DNA of 55,935 bases from Bacteroidota bacterium (GTDB lineage Bacteria > Bacteroidota > Bacteroidia > Chitinophagales > Saprospiraceae). The stretch spans positions 1 through 55,935 of the forward strand of contig JAKQJD010000297.1 of the NCBI GenBank assembly GCA_029561355.1, read 5' to 3'. The translations under genes and the position numbers were made by a program. A model generated the notes under the pieces. That model had not been told where the DNA came from, did not search any database, and saw only the letters and a list, made by a program, of their open reading frames with translations. Shown here one piece after another: positions 1 to 6,669 of the stretch; within the stretch, counting starts at the first letter, position 1; each line of letters begins with the position of its first letter.

Positions 1-43
1 AAAAAAACGTATTTTTAGGCGCATTTCCCAAAACGCACTACCT

Positions 44-463
44 ATGAAAAAAACGCCCGAAACACTCCGCCTCACCCTGCTCATCGCCGCACTCACCATC
101 CTCATCGGATTCCTCGGCGAACTCATGCCCGCCGATTTTCAACAAAACATGGAAACCTGGGCCACCGCCACGCTCGGCATTTCCTACATGACTTTGTGGA
201 TCATCGCGACCGTTCTGATCGCCGCCGTTTTCCTGTACCTCGTGTGGAAAGAAGCGCTGGGCAAGGAAACAACGCCCGAAACGCCTGCACAACCTGAAAA
301 AGCGCCCGTGACCGTCACCAACAGCAAAAACGTGGTCACCAACTCCAGCATCCAGGCCGGCGGAAACGTGCACATCGGCGACACCACCACTGTGAACAAT
401 GAAGGCGCGAACATCAAAAACCAGTTCAACGGCGGCACGTTCAACGATACCACCTTTCAGTGA
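44..463 (+). CDS. Small two-helix membrane protein with C-terminal F/N/Q-rich motif, putative partner or effector of the NLR-like ATPase
   Basis: A 139-residue protein. Two hydrophobic segments (about residues 10-27 and 50-67) make a membrane hairpin, followed by a Pro/Glu-rich linker (about 75-90). The tail is polar and rich in Asn, Thr, Val and Gly (about 90-139). It carries a segment of the type SIQAGGNVHIGD and ends with NIKNQFNGGTFNDTTFQ (123-139), in which Phe recurs every five residues. The next protein has nearly the same motif at its N-terminus (10 of 17 positions identical). The stop codon overlaps the GTG start of that gene, so the two are probably translationally coupled. Bacterial NLR proteins are known to pair with small neighbouring effectors through shared amyloid-like or solenoid-like motifs. 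That this protein is a membrane-acting effector is inference; no enzymatic domain is visible. Confidence 0.75.
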   Translation: MKKTPETLRLTLLIAALTILIGFLGELMPADFQQNMETWATATLGISYMTLWIIATVLIAAVFLYLVWKEALGKETTPETPAQPEKAPVTVTNSKNVVTNSSIQAGGNVHIGDTTTVNNEGANIKNQFNGGTFNDTTFQ

Positions 464-2604
464 CCATGGCGGAAAATATTCACAATCAGTTCAATAACTC
501 GGTTTTCAACAACCCGGTGTTTCAGTCGGGCGGAGTGGCAGGAAAACTCGAACACGTGCTTGTTGCCGCCGGCGCAGGCGTTCCCGACAGTTTTCGCGGC
601 CGCGAACGGGAACTCGAAGACATCCGCACCCTGCTCACCACGCGCCAAAGCGCCCTCGCCCTCGTGAATGCAGAAGGCGGTATGGGCAAAACCACCCTGG
701 CTGCCAAGTACTGGCAGATGTACGAGAAAGACTATCAACACGTCGCCTGGCTTTTCTGCGAAAAAGGTATCCTGACGGCCCTGCGCGACCAGTTGCCCGT
801 GCCGCTCGGACTCGTGGAAACCCTCAACCAGTACGCCGACAAGCCCGACAAGCAGGTGCAGGTGATCAAAAACGCTATGGCGAACCTGCCCAAAGACTGC
901 CTGCTGGTGCTCGACAACGCCAACGAACCCGCACACATCGACGGATTTTTGCAAATGATGACCGGCCTCGGCTGGCACGTACTCATTACCTCCCGCTGCT
1001 CCGACCTGCTGCCCGACGCCGAATACCGCATCAGCAGCCTGCCCCCCGAGCAGGCGAAAGATCTCTTCAGGAGCAATTACACGGAAGACACGCCGGAATT
1101 CGAGCCGCTGCTCGACCGGTTTCTGGTGGCCGTGGGCTACAACACACTGTGCATCGAGATATTCAGCAAGAACCTGCGCGAAGGCAATCCCCTGGGCTAT
1201 ACGTTTGAAAAATTCCTTGGACAACTGGAAACGCAGGGACTTTTCCTGGGCGAAAACTCCTTTGAAATAAAATCTGATTACGCCCGGCAGGTAGTGGGCG
1301 AAACTGTGAGCGTGACGGATCGGATCATCGATGCCTTGTACCACCTCGATACCTTGGACCAAGCGGAAACGGATCTGCTCACCACGTTCGCTCTCCTGCC
1401 CGCCGAAAACCACGCCATCCTGGTGTTGAAGGAATTAATCGCCGCCGAATCGCCCGCACAACTCAAACGCGCTTTGGATGCGCTGGCCCGCAAAGGATGG
1501 ATTGCTGCGAATGCGGGTACGTACCGCATCAGTCCGGTGGTGCAGAAGATTGTGCTGCATCGGAACAAGGAGCGGCTGTGGGAATTGGGAGCGCCGGTGG
1601 TGGAGCGGCTGAACGGGATTTTTGAAAACGAGGGGTTTCATTCTAAAAATATTACGACGGCGGCTCCTTTTGCGGAACTGGTGTTCGGCCTGGTGGATAA
1701 TTTGAATACAGGCGCTAATGAGTTAGCCGATTTATATCATGGATTATGGGTTTACTACAATGCTAACGGCAGTTTGGCAAAGTCATTAGATACGGTGGAG
1801 CGATCATGCACCTATTGTAATCGCTTCGACCTCAAATTCTATTTAGCGACCTCCTATGAAAAACTGGGCGAAACGCACAGCGCGCTGGGGAATCTGGATC
1901 GTGCCTTAGCTTATTTTGAAAAGTACAATCAGTTGGAAAAAGAACTGTACGACTCGTATCCGCAAAATATATCGTTCAAAAACGGCCTGGCGATCTCCTA
2001 TTCCAAACTGGGCTCCACGCACAGCGCGCTAGGGAATCTGGATCGTGCCTTGACTTATTTTGAACAGTACAATCAGTTGGAAAAAGAACTGTACGACTCG
2101 TATCCGCAAAATGTATCTTTCAAAAACGGCCTAGCGGTCTCCTCTCAATACCTTGGCGACACGCACAGTGTGCTGGGGAATCTGGATCGTGCCTTGACTT
2201 ATTTTCAACAGTATAATCAATTAGAAAAAGAACTGTACGAAGCGTATCCACAAAATGTTGAATTCAAAAACTTCCTGGCAATCTCTTGTCAATTTCTTGG
2301 CGGCACGCACAGCGCGCTGGGGAATCTGGATCGCGCCTTGACTTATTTTGAACAATACAATCAGTTGAAAAAAGAACTGTACGAAGCCTATCCGCAAAAT
2401 GTAACGTTCAAAAACGGCCTGGCGATCTCGAACTACAAACTCGGCGAAATCAACTGCGACCACCTTTCCGACCGCCCTAAGGCAAAAGCGTGGTTTCAGC
2501 AGGCCGAAGCGCTCTGGCTGGAACTCGTGCGCGATGCGCCACAATATGCCCAGTTTCAACAGTTTTTGGGCATTGTGCAGCAGGATTTGGCAGCGTTGGA
2601 ATGA
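460..2604 (+). CDS. NLR-like STAND ATPase: NB-ARC domain plus C-terminal TPR repeats
   Basis: About 714 residues, starting at GTG 460 (GTGA overlap with the upstream stop); an ATG at 466 is an alternative start. Residues 6-22 form the motif NIHNQFNNSVFNNPVFQ, shared with the end of the upstream membrane protein. The NB-ARC domain shows Walker A (GGMGKTT, about 73-79), Walker B (LLVLDN, about 148-153) and a sensor-like ITSR (about 176-179). A position resembling the GLPLA motif reads GYNTLCIEI (about 226-234). A winged-helix-like region follows, then about five TPR-type helical repeats (about 460-670), four of them almost identical 48-residue units. STAND proteins of this build are ATP switches. 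Many bacterial ones are antiphage sensors whose repeats bind a phage product, so a defence role is likely but inferred. Confidence 0.85.
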   Translation: MTMAENIHNQFNNSVFNNPVFQSGGVAGKLEHVLVAAGAGVPDSFRGRERELEDIRTLLTTRQSALALVNAEGGMGKTTLAAKYWQMYEKDYQHVAWLFCEKGILTALRDQLPVPLGLVETLNQYADKPDKQVQVIKNAMANLPKDCLLVLDNANEPAHIDGFLQMMTGLGWHVLITSRCSDLLPDAEYRISSLPPEQAKDLFRSNYTEDTPEFEPLLDRFLVAVGYNTLCIEIFSKNLREGNPLGYTFEKFLGQLETQGLFLGENSFEIKSDYARQVVGETVSVTDRIIDALYHLDTLDQAETDLLTTFALLPAENHAILVLKELIAAESPAQLKRALDALARKGWIAANAGTYRISPVVQKIVLHRNKERLWELGAPVVERLNGIFENEGFHSKNITTAAPFAELVFGLVDNLNTGANELADLYHGLWVYYNANGSLAKSLDTVERSCTYCNRFDLKFYLATSYEKLGETHSALGNLDRALAYFEKYNQLEKELYDSYPQNISFKNGLAISYSKLGSTHSALGNLDRALTYFEQYNQLEKELYDSYPQNVSFKNGLAVSSQYLGDTHSVLGNLDRALTYFQQYNQLEKELYEAYPQNVEFKNFLAISCQFLGGTHSALGNLDRALTYFEQYNQLKKELYEAYPQNVTFKNGLAISNYKLGEINCDHLSDRPKAKAWFQQAEALWLELVRDAPQYAQFQQFLGIVQQDLAALE
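1881..2456 (+). repeat. Four 144-bp direct repeats inside the NLR-like gene
   Basis: Near-identical units begin at about 1881, 2025, 2169 and 2313, spaced exactly 144 bp (48 codons). Each encodes one helical TPR-like unit containing LGNLDRAL and YNQLEKELY. The high nucleotide identity points to recent duplication or gene conversion in the presumed ligand-sensing part of the protein. Confidence 0.9.
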
Positions 2605-2757
2605 GTGTAGCAGCAGATTCCGCCAAAGCAAGCGCATCAAAAACGCAGTAAAAAGAACAAAACAGGCCTGTCAGTCGCGTCCGGATGACACCCTGCTATG
2701 GGTAAATAATGGCGTTTTTTTACTGTATTCTGAATTCAAATCCTCAAAAAATACCCC

Positions 2758-3094
2758 CGTTTAGGTCTTTTTGAGAAGTGTTTGGGTTGTTTACCCAAAC
2801 GTTTGGGTCTATTTGAGATGTGTTTAGGTTGGTGAACCCAAACGTTTAGGTCTTTTTGAGAAGTGTTTGGGTCCCCAACCTAAGCGTTTGGGTTCCCGAC
2901 CCAAACTTTTAGGTCTCGGACCCAAACACTTCTCAAAAAGACCTAAACGCATCTCCATTCGACCTAAACGGATCGTTACAGAAGCGGATGGCATCTCTGG
3001 AGAACCTAAACGGATGGGGATGGAACGGGAACACTTCTTAATGGGACCGGAACGGATAGTGATGGGACCTGAATGCATGTACATGGGACCTAAA
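2758..3094. repeat. Array of about sixteen degenerate 21-bp repeats with a perfect 30-bp inverted repeat
   Basis: This is the main content of the gene-free stretch 2605-3372. Units are 21 bp and carry cgtttaggtc or cgtttgggtc on the left and the reverse form (gacctaaacg) on the right, so the array flips orientation near its middle. Positions 2844-2873 and 2919-2948 are perfect reverse complements (30 bp, 45-nt spacer). The 21-bp period keeps frames open on both strands, giving spurious heptad peptides rich in Gly-Pro-Lys-Arg-Leu. I see no coding gene here. Function unknown. Confidence 0.85.
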
Positions 3095-3121
3095 TATGAC
3101 CCATCCTAAAAGAAGGTAACA

Positions 3122-3176
3122 CCCGTCCACTCTACGAGGGAAAAGCAACCACCAACCCGCCCGTAGAGCGGACGGG
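3122..3176. repeat. Hairpin with 15-bp arms (ccactctacg / cgtagagcgg type)
   Basis: Arms at 3122-3136 and 3162-3176 are complementary with one G-T type mismatch. A closely related hairpin with the core cactctacga lies at 51044-51073, so this looks like a dispersed REP-like element. It sits between the 21-bp array and the tRNA genes. Confidence 0.6.
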
Positions 3177-3299
3177 CCCCGACAGGGTGACAAGGCATCT
3201 GTTGTTATTTGAAGCGAAAAGATTTTCATTACCCACACCGCGCCCAAATTTTTCCAAGAAAAATCCCCCTTCCCTTTTTCACATTCTCCCCGATACCGC

Positions 3300-3307
3300 T
3301 ATCTTTG
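3300..3307 (+). promoter_or_regulatory. Putative -7 box (TATCTTTG) for the tRNA pair
   Basis: The sequence matches the Bacteroidota -7 consensus TAnnTTTG. A T-rich -33-like tract (about 3275-3280) lies about 20 nt upstream, and the first tRNA begins 66 nt downstream. Pattern match only. Confidence 0.45.
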
Positions 3308-3372
3308 CCGCCGCTTCAGCGGAGCATCGTTTTTTGGCATTATCCTTGAACGGGAGTACGCGCAGGCAACAA

Positions 3373-3447
3373 GCCACTTTAGCTCAGCGGTAGAGCAGCT
3401 GATTCGTAATCAGCAGGTCGAGGGTTCAAATCCCTTGAGTGGCTCCA
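3373..3447 (+). tRNA. tRNA-Thr (anticodon CGU)
   Basis: A full cloverleaf can be drawn. The acceptor stem gccactt pairs with gagtggc (G-T pairing in part). The D-arm contains agctcagcggtagagc. The anticodon stem gctga/tcagc has loop ttcgtaa, giving anticodon CGT at 3405-3407. The T-arm has ggttcaaatcc and a genomically encoded CCA sits at 3445-3447. It would read ACG codons. A tRNA-Pro gene follows 95 bp downstream. Confidence 0.95.
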
Positions 3448-3542
3448 TTCAGAAGTGAGAGGGTGAGAAGTGAGACCGGAGATAGTTTTGGACCTAGTGC
3501 ATAGAAAGTGTTTGGTGATACCTTTTCCCAAACATCGTCATA

Positions 3543-3616
3543 CGGGATGTAGCGCAGCCCGGTAGCGCGCGTCGTTCGGGACGACGAGGTCGCTGGTTCG
3601 AATCCAGTCATCCCGA
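3543..3616 (+). tRNA. tRNA-Pro (anticodon CGG)
   Basis: Acceptor stem cgggatg pairs perfectly with catcccg. The anticodon stem cgtcg/cgacg has loop ttcggga, giving anticodon CGG at 3577-3579. The T-arm contains ggttcgaatcc. The gene is followed by acct, so the CCA end is not encoded, unlike the neighbouring tRNA-Thr. A strong terminator follows at once. Confidence 0.95.
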
Positions 3617-3626
3617 CCTTTTTTAT

Positions 3627-3669
3627 AAAACGCAATTATCTGTTCGTCAGGTAATTGCGTTTTTTTTAC
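3627..3669 (+). terminator. Rho-independent terminator of the tRNA pair
   Basis: A perfect 12-bp stem (aaaacgcaatta with taattgcgtttt, arms about 3627-3638 and 3652-3663) with a 13-nt loop is followed by a T run. It lies 11 bp after the tRNA-Pro body. Confidence 0.9.
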
Positions 3670-3890
3670 CACTGATTTTGACCGCTGATTCAAATGATTT
3701 TTAGGAAAACATGATTGGCGTGCTGCTGGAAGGGATTATCAGTACTTCTCTCCAGCAGATTAAAATCATGTATTTCATATAAATCATTCAAATTAGCGGT
3801 CAACAATCATGTTTTCATCATAATCATTCAAATCAGCGGTCAACAATCAGCGGTCAATAATCATTCAAATCAGCGGTCAAAATCAGTGGT
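3668..3890. repeat. Inverted repeat array with the word tcattcaaatcagcggtcaa upstream of moaC
   Basis: The outer arms at 3668-3690 and 3868-3890 are perfect 23-bp reverse complements. Between them the word tcattcaaat(c/t)agcggtcaa recurs at about 3784, 3823 and 3861. There is no gene. It starts directly after the tRNA terminator and ends about 70 bp before moaC. Confidence 0.8.
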
Positions 3891-3920
3891 GGCAAAGCCT
3901 CCTTTTGAACCCAACTCACC

Positions 3921-3928
3921 TATTTTTG
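3921..3928 (+). promoter_or_regulatory. Putative -7 box (TATTTTTG) for the molybdenum-cofactor genes
   Basis: Matches TAnnTTTG, 35 bp upstream of the moaC start. No convincing -33 box at standard spacing was seen. Confidence 0.4.
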
Positions 3929-3962
3929 TCTTCTTCAAAGCATACTTACTCACCACTCCACA

Positions 3963-4448
3963 ATGGCACTCACCCACCTCGACGAACAAGGCAAGGCCGC
4001 CATGGTCGACACCAGCGAAAAGCAGCCCACCCGGCGCAGCGCCACCGCGCGCAGCATTGTCGTGTTGCCTGCGGCAGTGCTGGCTGCTCTCAGCGACGGC
4101 ACGCAATTGCATTCCGCCAAGGGCAGCGTGTTTCAGACCGCCATACTGGCCGGTATCATGGCCGCCAAAAAAACCGGCGATCTGATTCCCCTCTGCCACC
4201 CCATCGGACTGGATCATTGCCATATCGACATACATTTGAATGAAAATCAACACGTTGTGATCGACTGCACGGCTACCGTTACCGCCAAAACCGGCGTCGA
4301 AATGGAAGCGCTCGTCGGCGCCAGTATGGCCGCCCTCACCGTGTACGATATGTGTAAAGCGTTGTCGCACGATATTGTAATTCAGGAAACCCGCCTGATG
4401 GCGAAAACGGGCGGGAAAAAAGATTTTTTTAGGGTTGATAAGGGTTGA
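3963..4448 (+). CDS. moaC: Cyclic pyranopterin monophosphate synthase MoaC
   Basis: A 161-residue protein of normal MoaC length. It converts the MoaA product (3',8-cyclo-GTP) to cyclic pyranopterin monophosphate, the second step of molybdenum-cofactor synthesis, in the cytoplasm. The family blocks are all present: VDTSEK near the N-terminus, GDLIPLCHPIGLDH (about 72-85), and TGVEMEALVGAS running into AALTVYDMCKA (about 109-133), with the catalytic Asp and Lys in YDMCK. The start is ATG 3963, matching the usual family N-terminus. The last residues (RVDKG) and the stop codon are encoded by the downstream agggttgata repeat. moaA is not in the window. Confidence 0.95.
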   Translation: MALTHLDEQGKAAMVDTSEKQPTRRSATARSIVVLPAAVLAALSDGTQLHSAKGSVFQTAILAGIMAAKKTGDLIPLCHPIGLDHCHIDIHLNENQHVVIDCTATVTAKTGVEMEALVGASMAALTVYDMCKALSHDIVIQETRLMAKTGGKKDFFRVDKG

Positions 4449-4560
4449 TAAAGGTTGATGAGGGTTGATATTCAACCGCTCGATAAATGAACAAATTCCC
4501 TCTTTTCCCGAGTAGTTGAATATCAACCCTCATCAACCCTTATCAACCCTTATCAACCCT
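4431..4560. repeat. 46-bp inverted repeat made of agggttgata words at the moaC 3' end
   Basis: The left arm (4431-4476) carries agggttgata-type decamers at 4431, 4441, 4451 and 4461. The right arm (4515-4560) carries tatcaaccct-type decamers at 4521, 4531, 4541 and 4551. The arms are complementary over 46 positions with one mismatch, around a 38-nt loop. Two more degenerate words follow (4561-4580). The moaC stop lies within the second decamer. It could act as a terminator or mRNA stabiliser. Confidence 0.9.
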
Positions 4561-4587
4561 TATTAACCTTCATCAACCACCTCCACC

Positions 4588-5745
4588 ATGCTCCACACCA
4601 AACATACCCGCCTCTCCCGCCCCGCGCTCGGCCGTTTCGGTCGCAATGAATGGGCTATCCTCGGCACCAACTGCGGCGCTATCCGCTTATTGGCGCAGCA
4701 CCTCGTAGATGCGTTGAGCGACCGCTACCATTGCGGTTACGTGGATGCCGACCATACGGATGCCGATCACCCCGTACTGCCGGGTATGCTCGCTGCGGGC
4801 GCCCGGGTGGAATACACGGATGCGATTGGAAGCCACCGGCTGAACGTGCATGCCGACTGGAACACGCACCAGTTCCGGCAGGTGTTCAACGACACTGATC
4901 TGCTGCTCGTCAACGGCAACCACCACGAAGTGGCACGGCAGATCATTGTCATAGACCCGGCCAAGGAACATTCTCTGCACAAACGCCTGGATCAACTGAC
5001 GGACGTGCGATTGATTTTACTGTTGGATAACGCAAACCAGGCCTTTGATTTTCTGCAAGATGCGTTGCCGGAGTTTGATGAAATTCCGCAATTGCACCTG
5101 AGCGACCACGCCGGAATCCTGCAATTTTTCGAACGGGAAATGCAGCAATCCATTCCGCTCGTCAACGGACTGGTGCTGGCCGGCGGCAAAAGCCTGCGCA
5201 TGGGTCGCGACAAAAGTGCGATGGAATGGCACGGCAAACCGCAACGCGAATACCTGGCGGATTTGCTGTCGGAACGCTGCGCCGAGGTGTTCATTTCCTG
5301 CCGCGCCGGACAGGAAGCGGAACTGCAAACGAACTATGCTACCCTACCCGATACCTTCACCGACCTCGGTCCGTTCGGCGCCATCCTCTCGGCGTTCAGG
5401 CACGCACCCGACCGCGCCTGGCTGGTAGTGGCCTCCGACTTGCCGCTGCTGGATGCTAACACACTGGATTTTTTAATAAAAAACAGGCAACCGAAACATG
5501 CGGCCACGGCTTTTGAAAGCCCGTTCGATCAAATGCCGGAGCCGCTCATAACTATTTGGGAGCCCAAAAGTTATAATACGATGCTTTCCTTCCTGGCTCA
5601 GGGTTATTCCTGTCCGCGCAAGGTGCTGATGAACTCGGATGCCCGGATTGTAAGCGCGCCGGAGCCCGACAAACTGACGAATGTGAATACGCCTGAAGAT
5701 GCAACGCGGATTACGCAGATGGATAGCGGATTTCCGCGGATTTGA
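4588..5745 (+). CDS. mobA: MobA-type molybdenum cofactor nucleotidyltransferase fused to a degenerate MobB-like N-domain
   Basis: 385 residues, about twice the length of a MobA. The C-terminal half (from about 192) is a GT-A-fold NTP transferase that attaches a nucleotide to molybdopterin. It shows the nucleotide-binding signature GLVLAGGKSLRMGRDKS (about 193-209), DLGPFGAILSA, the metal-binding VASDLPLLD (about 281-289) and a final NVNTPED. The N-terminal half resembles MobB in length and secondary structure, but its P-loop position reads ILGTNCGAIRLL (about 24-35) and lacks the Lys-Thr of a Walker A, so it probably does not bind GTP. The start is ATG 4588, just after the repeat hairpin. It lies in a run of Mo-cofactor genes. 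Confidence 0.85.
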   Translation: MLHTKHTRLSRPALGRFGRNEWAILGTNCGAIRLLAQHLVDALSDRYHCGYVDADHTDADHPVLPGMLAAGARVEYTDAIGSHRLNVHADWNTHQFRQVFNDTDLLLVNGNHHEVARQIIVIDPAKEHSLHKRLDQLTDVRLILLLDNANQAFDFLQDALPEFDEIPQLHLSDHAGILQFFEREMQQSIPLVNGLVLAGGKSLRMGRDKSAMEWHGKPQREYLADLLSERCAEVFISCRAGQEAELQTNYATLPDTFTDLGPFGAILSAFRHAPDRAWLVVASDLPLLDANTLDFLIKNRQPKHAATAFESPFDQMPEPLITIWEPKSYNTMLSFLAQGYSCPRKVLMNSDARIVSAPEPDKLTNVNTPEDATRITQMDSGFPRI

Positions 5746-5857
5746 TTGCGGGGGAGTTGAGAATTGCAACTTTTTATATGAAACATTTGACCCGTGAATA
5801 AAGTAGAATAAAGCCTTACCAATCATCCAATCCGCGGAAATCCGCTTTAAATCCTCG
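5724..5857. repeat. Inverted repeat gcggatttccgcggatt flanking the mobA-moaD gap
   Basis: A 17-bp word at about 5726-5742, inside the end of the mobA-like gene, recurs as its reverse complement at about 5840-5857, just before moaD. The gap also holds degenerate copies of the aaatccgc word. No gene lies between. Confidence 0.6.
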
Positions 5858-5875
5858 AAATCCGCATTGCAACTT

Positions 5876-6118
5876 ATGAAGATCCAAATCCGCACGTTTG
5901 GCATTGCCCGGGAAATTTGCGGCGGCGCATCCATTCAGGTGGAAATGCCGGAGCATGCCACTGCCGGCGAACTGAAACAACATCTGACGGAACAATTTCC
6001 GCGCCTGGCAGCACTGGCCTCGTTTCTGGTGGCTGTCAATGAAGAATTTGCCGACACAGATACGCGCATTCAGGCAGGCGACGAGGTCGCGATTATTCCA
6101 CCCGTCAGCGGCGGCTAA
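5876..6118 (+). CDS. moaD: Molybdopterin synthase small (sulfur carrier) subunit MoaD
   Basis: An 80-residue ubiquitin-fold protein ending in the Gly-Gly (VSGG) that is thiocarboxylated and donates sulfur for the dithiolene of molybdopterin. MKIQIRTFGIAREICGG at the start and VNEEFADTDTRIQAGDEVAIIPPVSGG near the end fit the family. ATG 5876 is preferred over an upstream in-frame TTG at 5867 because it gives the normal MoaD N-terminus. It lies 16 bp upstream of moaE, its catalytic partner. Confidence 0.93.
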   Translation: MKIQIRTFGIAREICGGASIQVEMPEHATAGELKQHLTEQFPRLAALASFLVAVNEEFADTDTRIQAGDEVAIIPPVSGG

Positions 6119-6134
6119 AATTCCGGAACCTACC

Positions 6135-6554
6135 ATGGACATATTTCTGAAAATATCGGACGAACCGCTGGACGTGCTTTTCTGCATCGGCCTGGTTACC
6201 CAACCGGCCTGCGGCGGCATCGACGTTTTTATCGGAACGGTACGGGATGCTACCAAAGGCAAACATGTGCTCCGGCTTGAATTCGAAGCCTACGAAGCCA
6301 TGGCAATCCGCGAAATGCGTCGCATTGCCGAAACGGCTTTTGAAAAATGGCCGGTACAGGCGCTGGCTATCCACCACCGGACGGGCGTGCTACACCCCGG
6401 CGACATTGCGGTCATTATCGCCGTATCGGCCGCACACCGGGATGCCGCGTTCGATGCGTGCCGGTTTGCCATCGATACGTTGAAACAGACTGTGCCGATC
6501 TGGAAAAAAGAGGTGTTCGAGGACGGGGAGGTTTGGGTGGCGGCGCACCCGTGA
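6135..6554 (+). CDS. moaE: Molybdopterin synthase catalytic subunit MoaE
   Basis: 139 residues. With MoaD it converts cPMP to molybdopterin. Visible family features are GGIDVFIGTVRD (about 32-43), EFEAYEAMA, AIHHRTGVLHPGD, the SAAHRDAAFDAC block and the lysine cluster in PIWKKE (about 119-126), where the active-site lysines fall. The frame is open further upstream (to 6039, overlapping moaD), but ATG 6135 gives the standard N-terminus. The stop codon is the TGA within the first gtgagag word of a short direct-repeat tract that follows. Confidence 0.93.
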   Translation: MDIFLKISDEPLDVLFCIGLVTQPACGGIDVFIGTVRDATKGKHVLRLEFEAYEAMAIREMRRIAETAFEKWPVQALAIHHRTGVLHPGDIAVIIAVSAAHRDAAFDACRFAIDTLKQTVPIWKKEVFEDGEVWVAAHP

Positions 6555-6669
6555 GAGAAGTGAGAGGGTGAGAAGTGAGAAGTGAGAGAGGCTTCGCTCT
6601 TGGGAGGGGTTTTGATTTTTGGGGAAATGGCTTCTCCGAAGCCGGTGGTAATGCTGGGGATCTCTCATT
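6555..6669. repeat. Word repeats (gaagtgaga) between the convergent moaE and exporter genes
   Basis: Copies of gaagtgaga/gtgagaggg-type words occupy about 6551-6590. The same word occurs at about 3453-3474 between the two tRNA genes. A weak hairpin (gcttctccgaagc type) lies at about 6629-6643. No gene. Confidence 0.55.

Noticed and set aside
457..1413. Long minus-strand open frame of 318 codons
   Set aside because: Shadow of the NLR-like gene; no domain and the plus strand has clear NB-ARC motifs.
2534..2764. Plus-strand open frame of 76 codons after the NLR-like gene
   Set aside because: Overlaps the end of the gene in another frame and has no family likeness.
2824..3109. Open frames on both strands with heptad peptides rich in Gly-Pro-Lys-Arg-Leu
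   Set aside because: They come from the 21-bp period of the repeat array; no start context, no composition typical of a protein.
3426..3635. Minus-strand open frame beginning MRFIKKVGMTGFEPATSSSRT
   Set aside because: It is antisense to the two tRNA genes; this peptide is a well-known artefact of tRNA antisense translation.
4431..4585. Possible CRISPR array (regular repeats)
   Set aside because: The decamers are contiguous with no spacers and inverted; no cas genes nearby.
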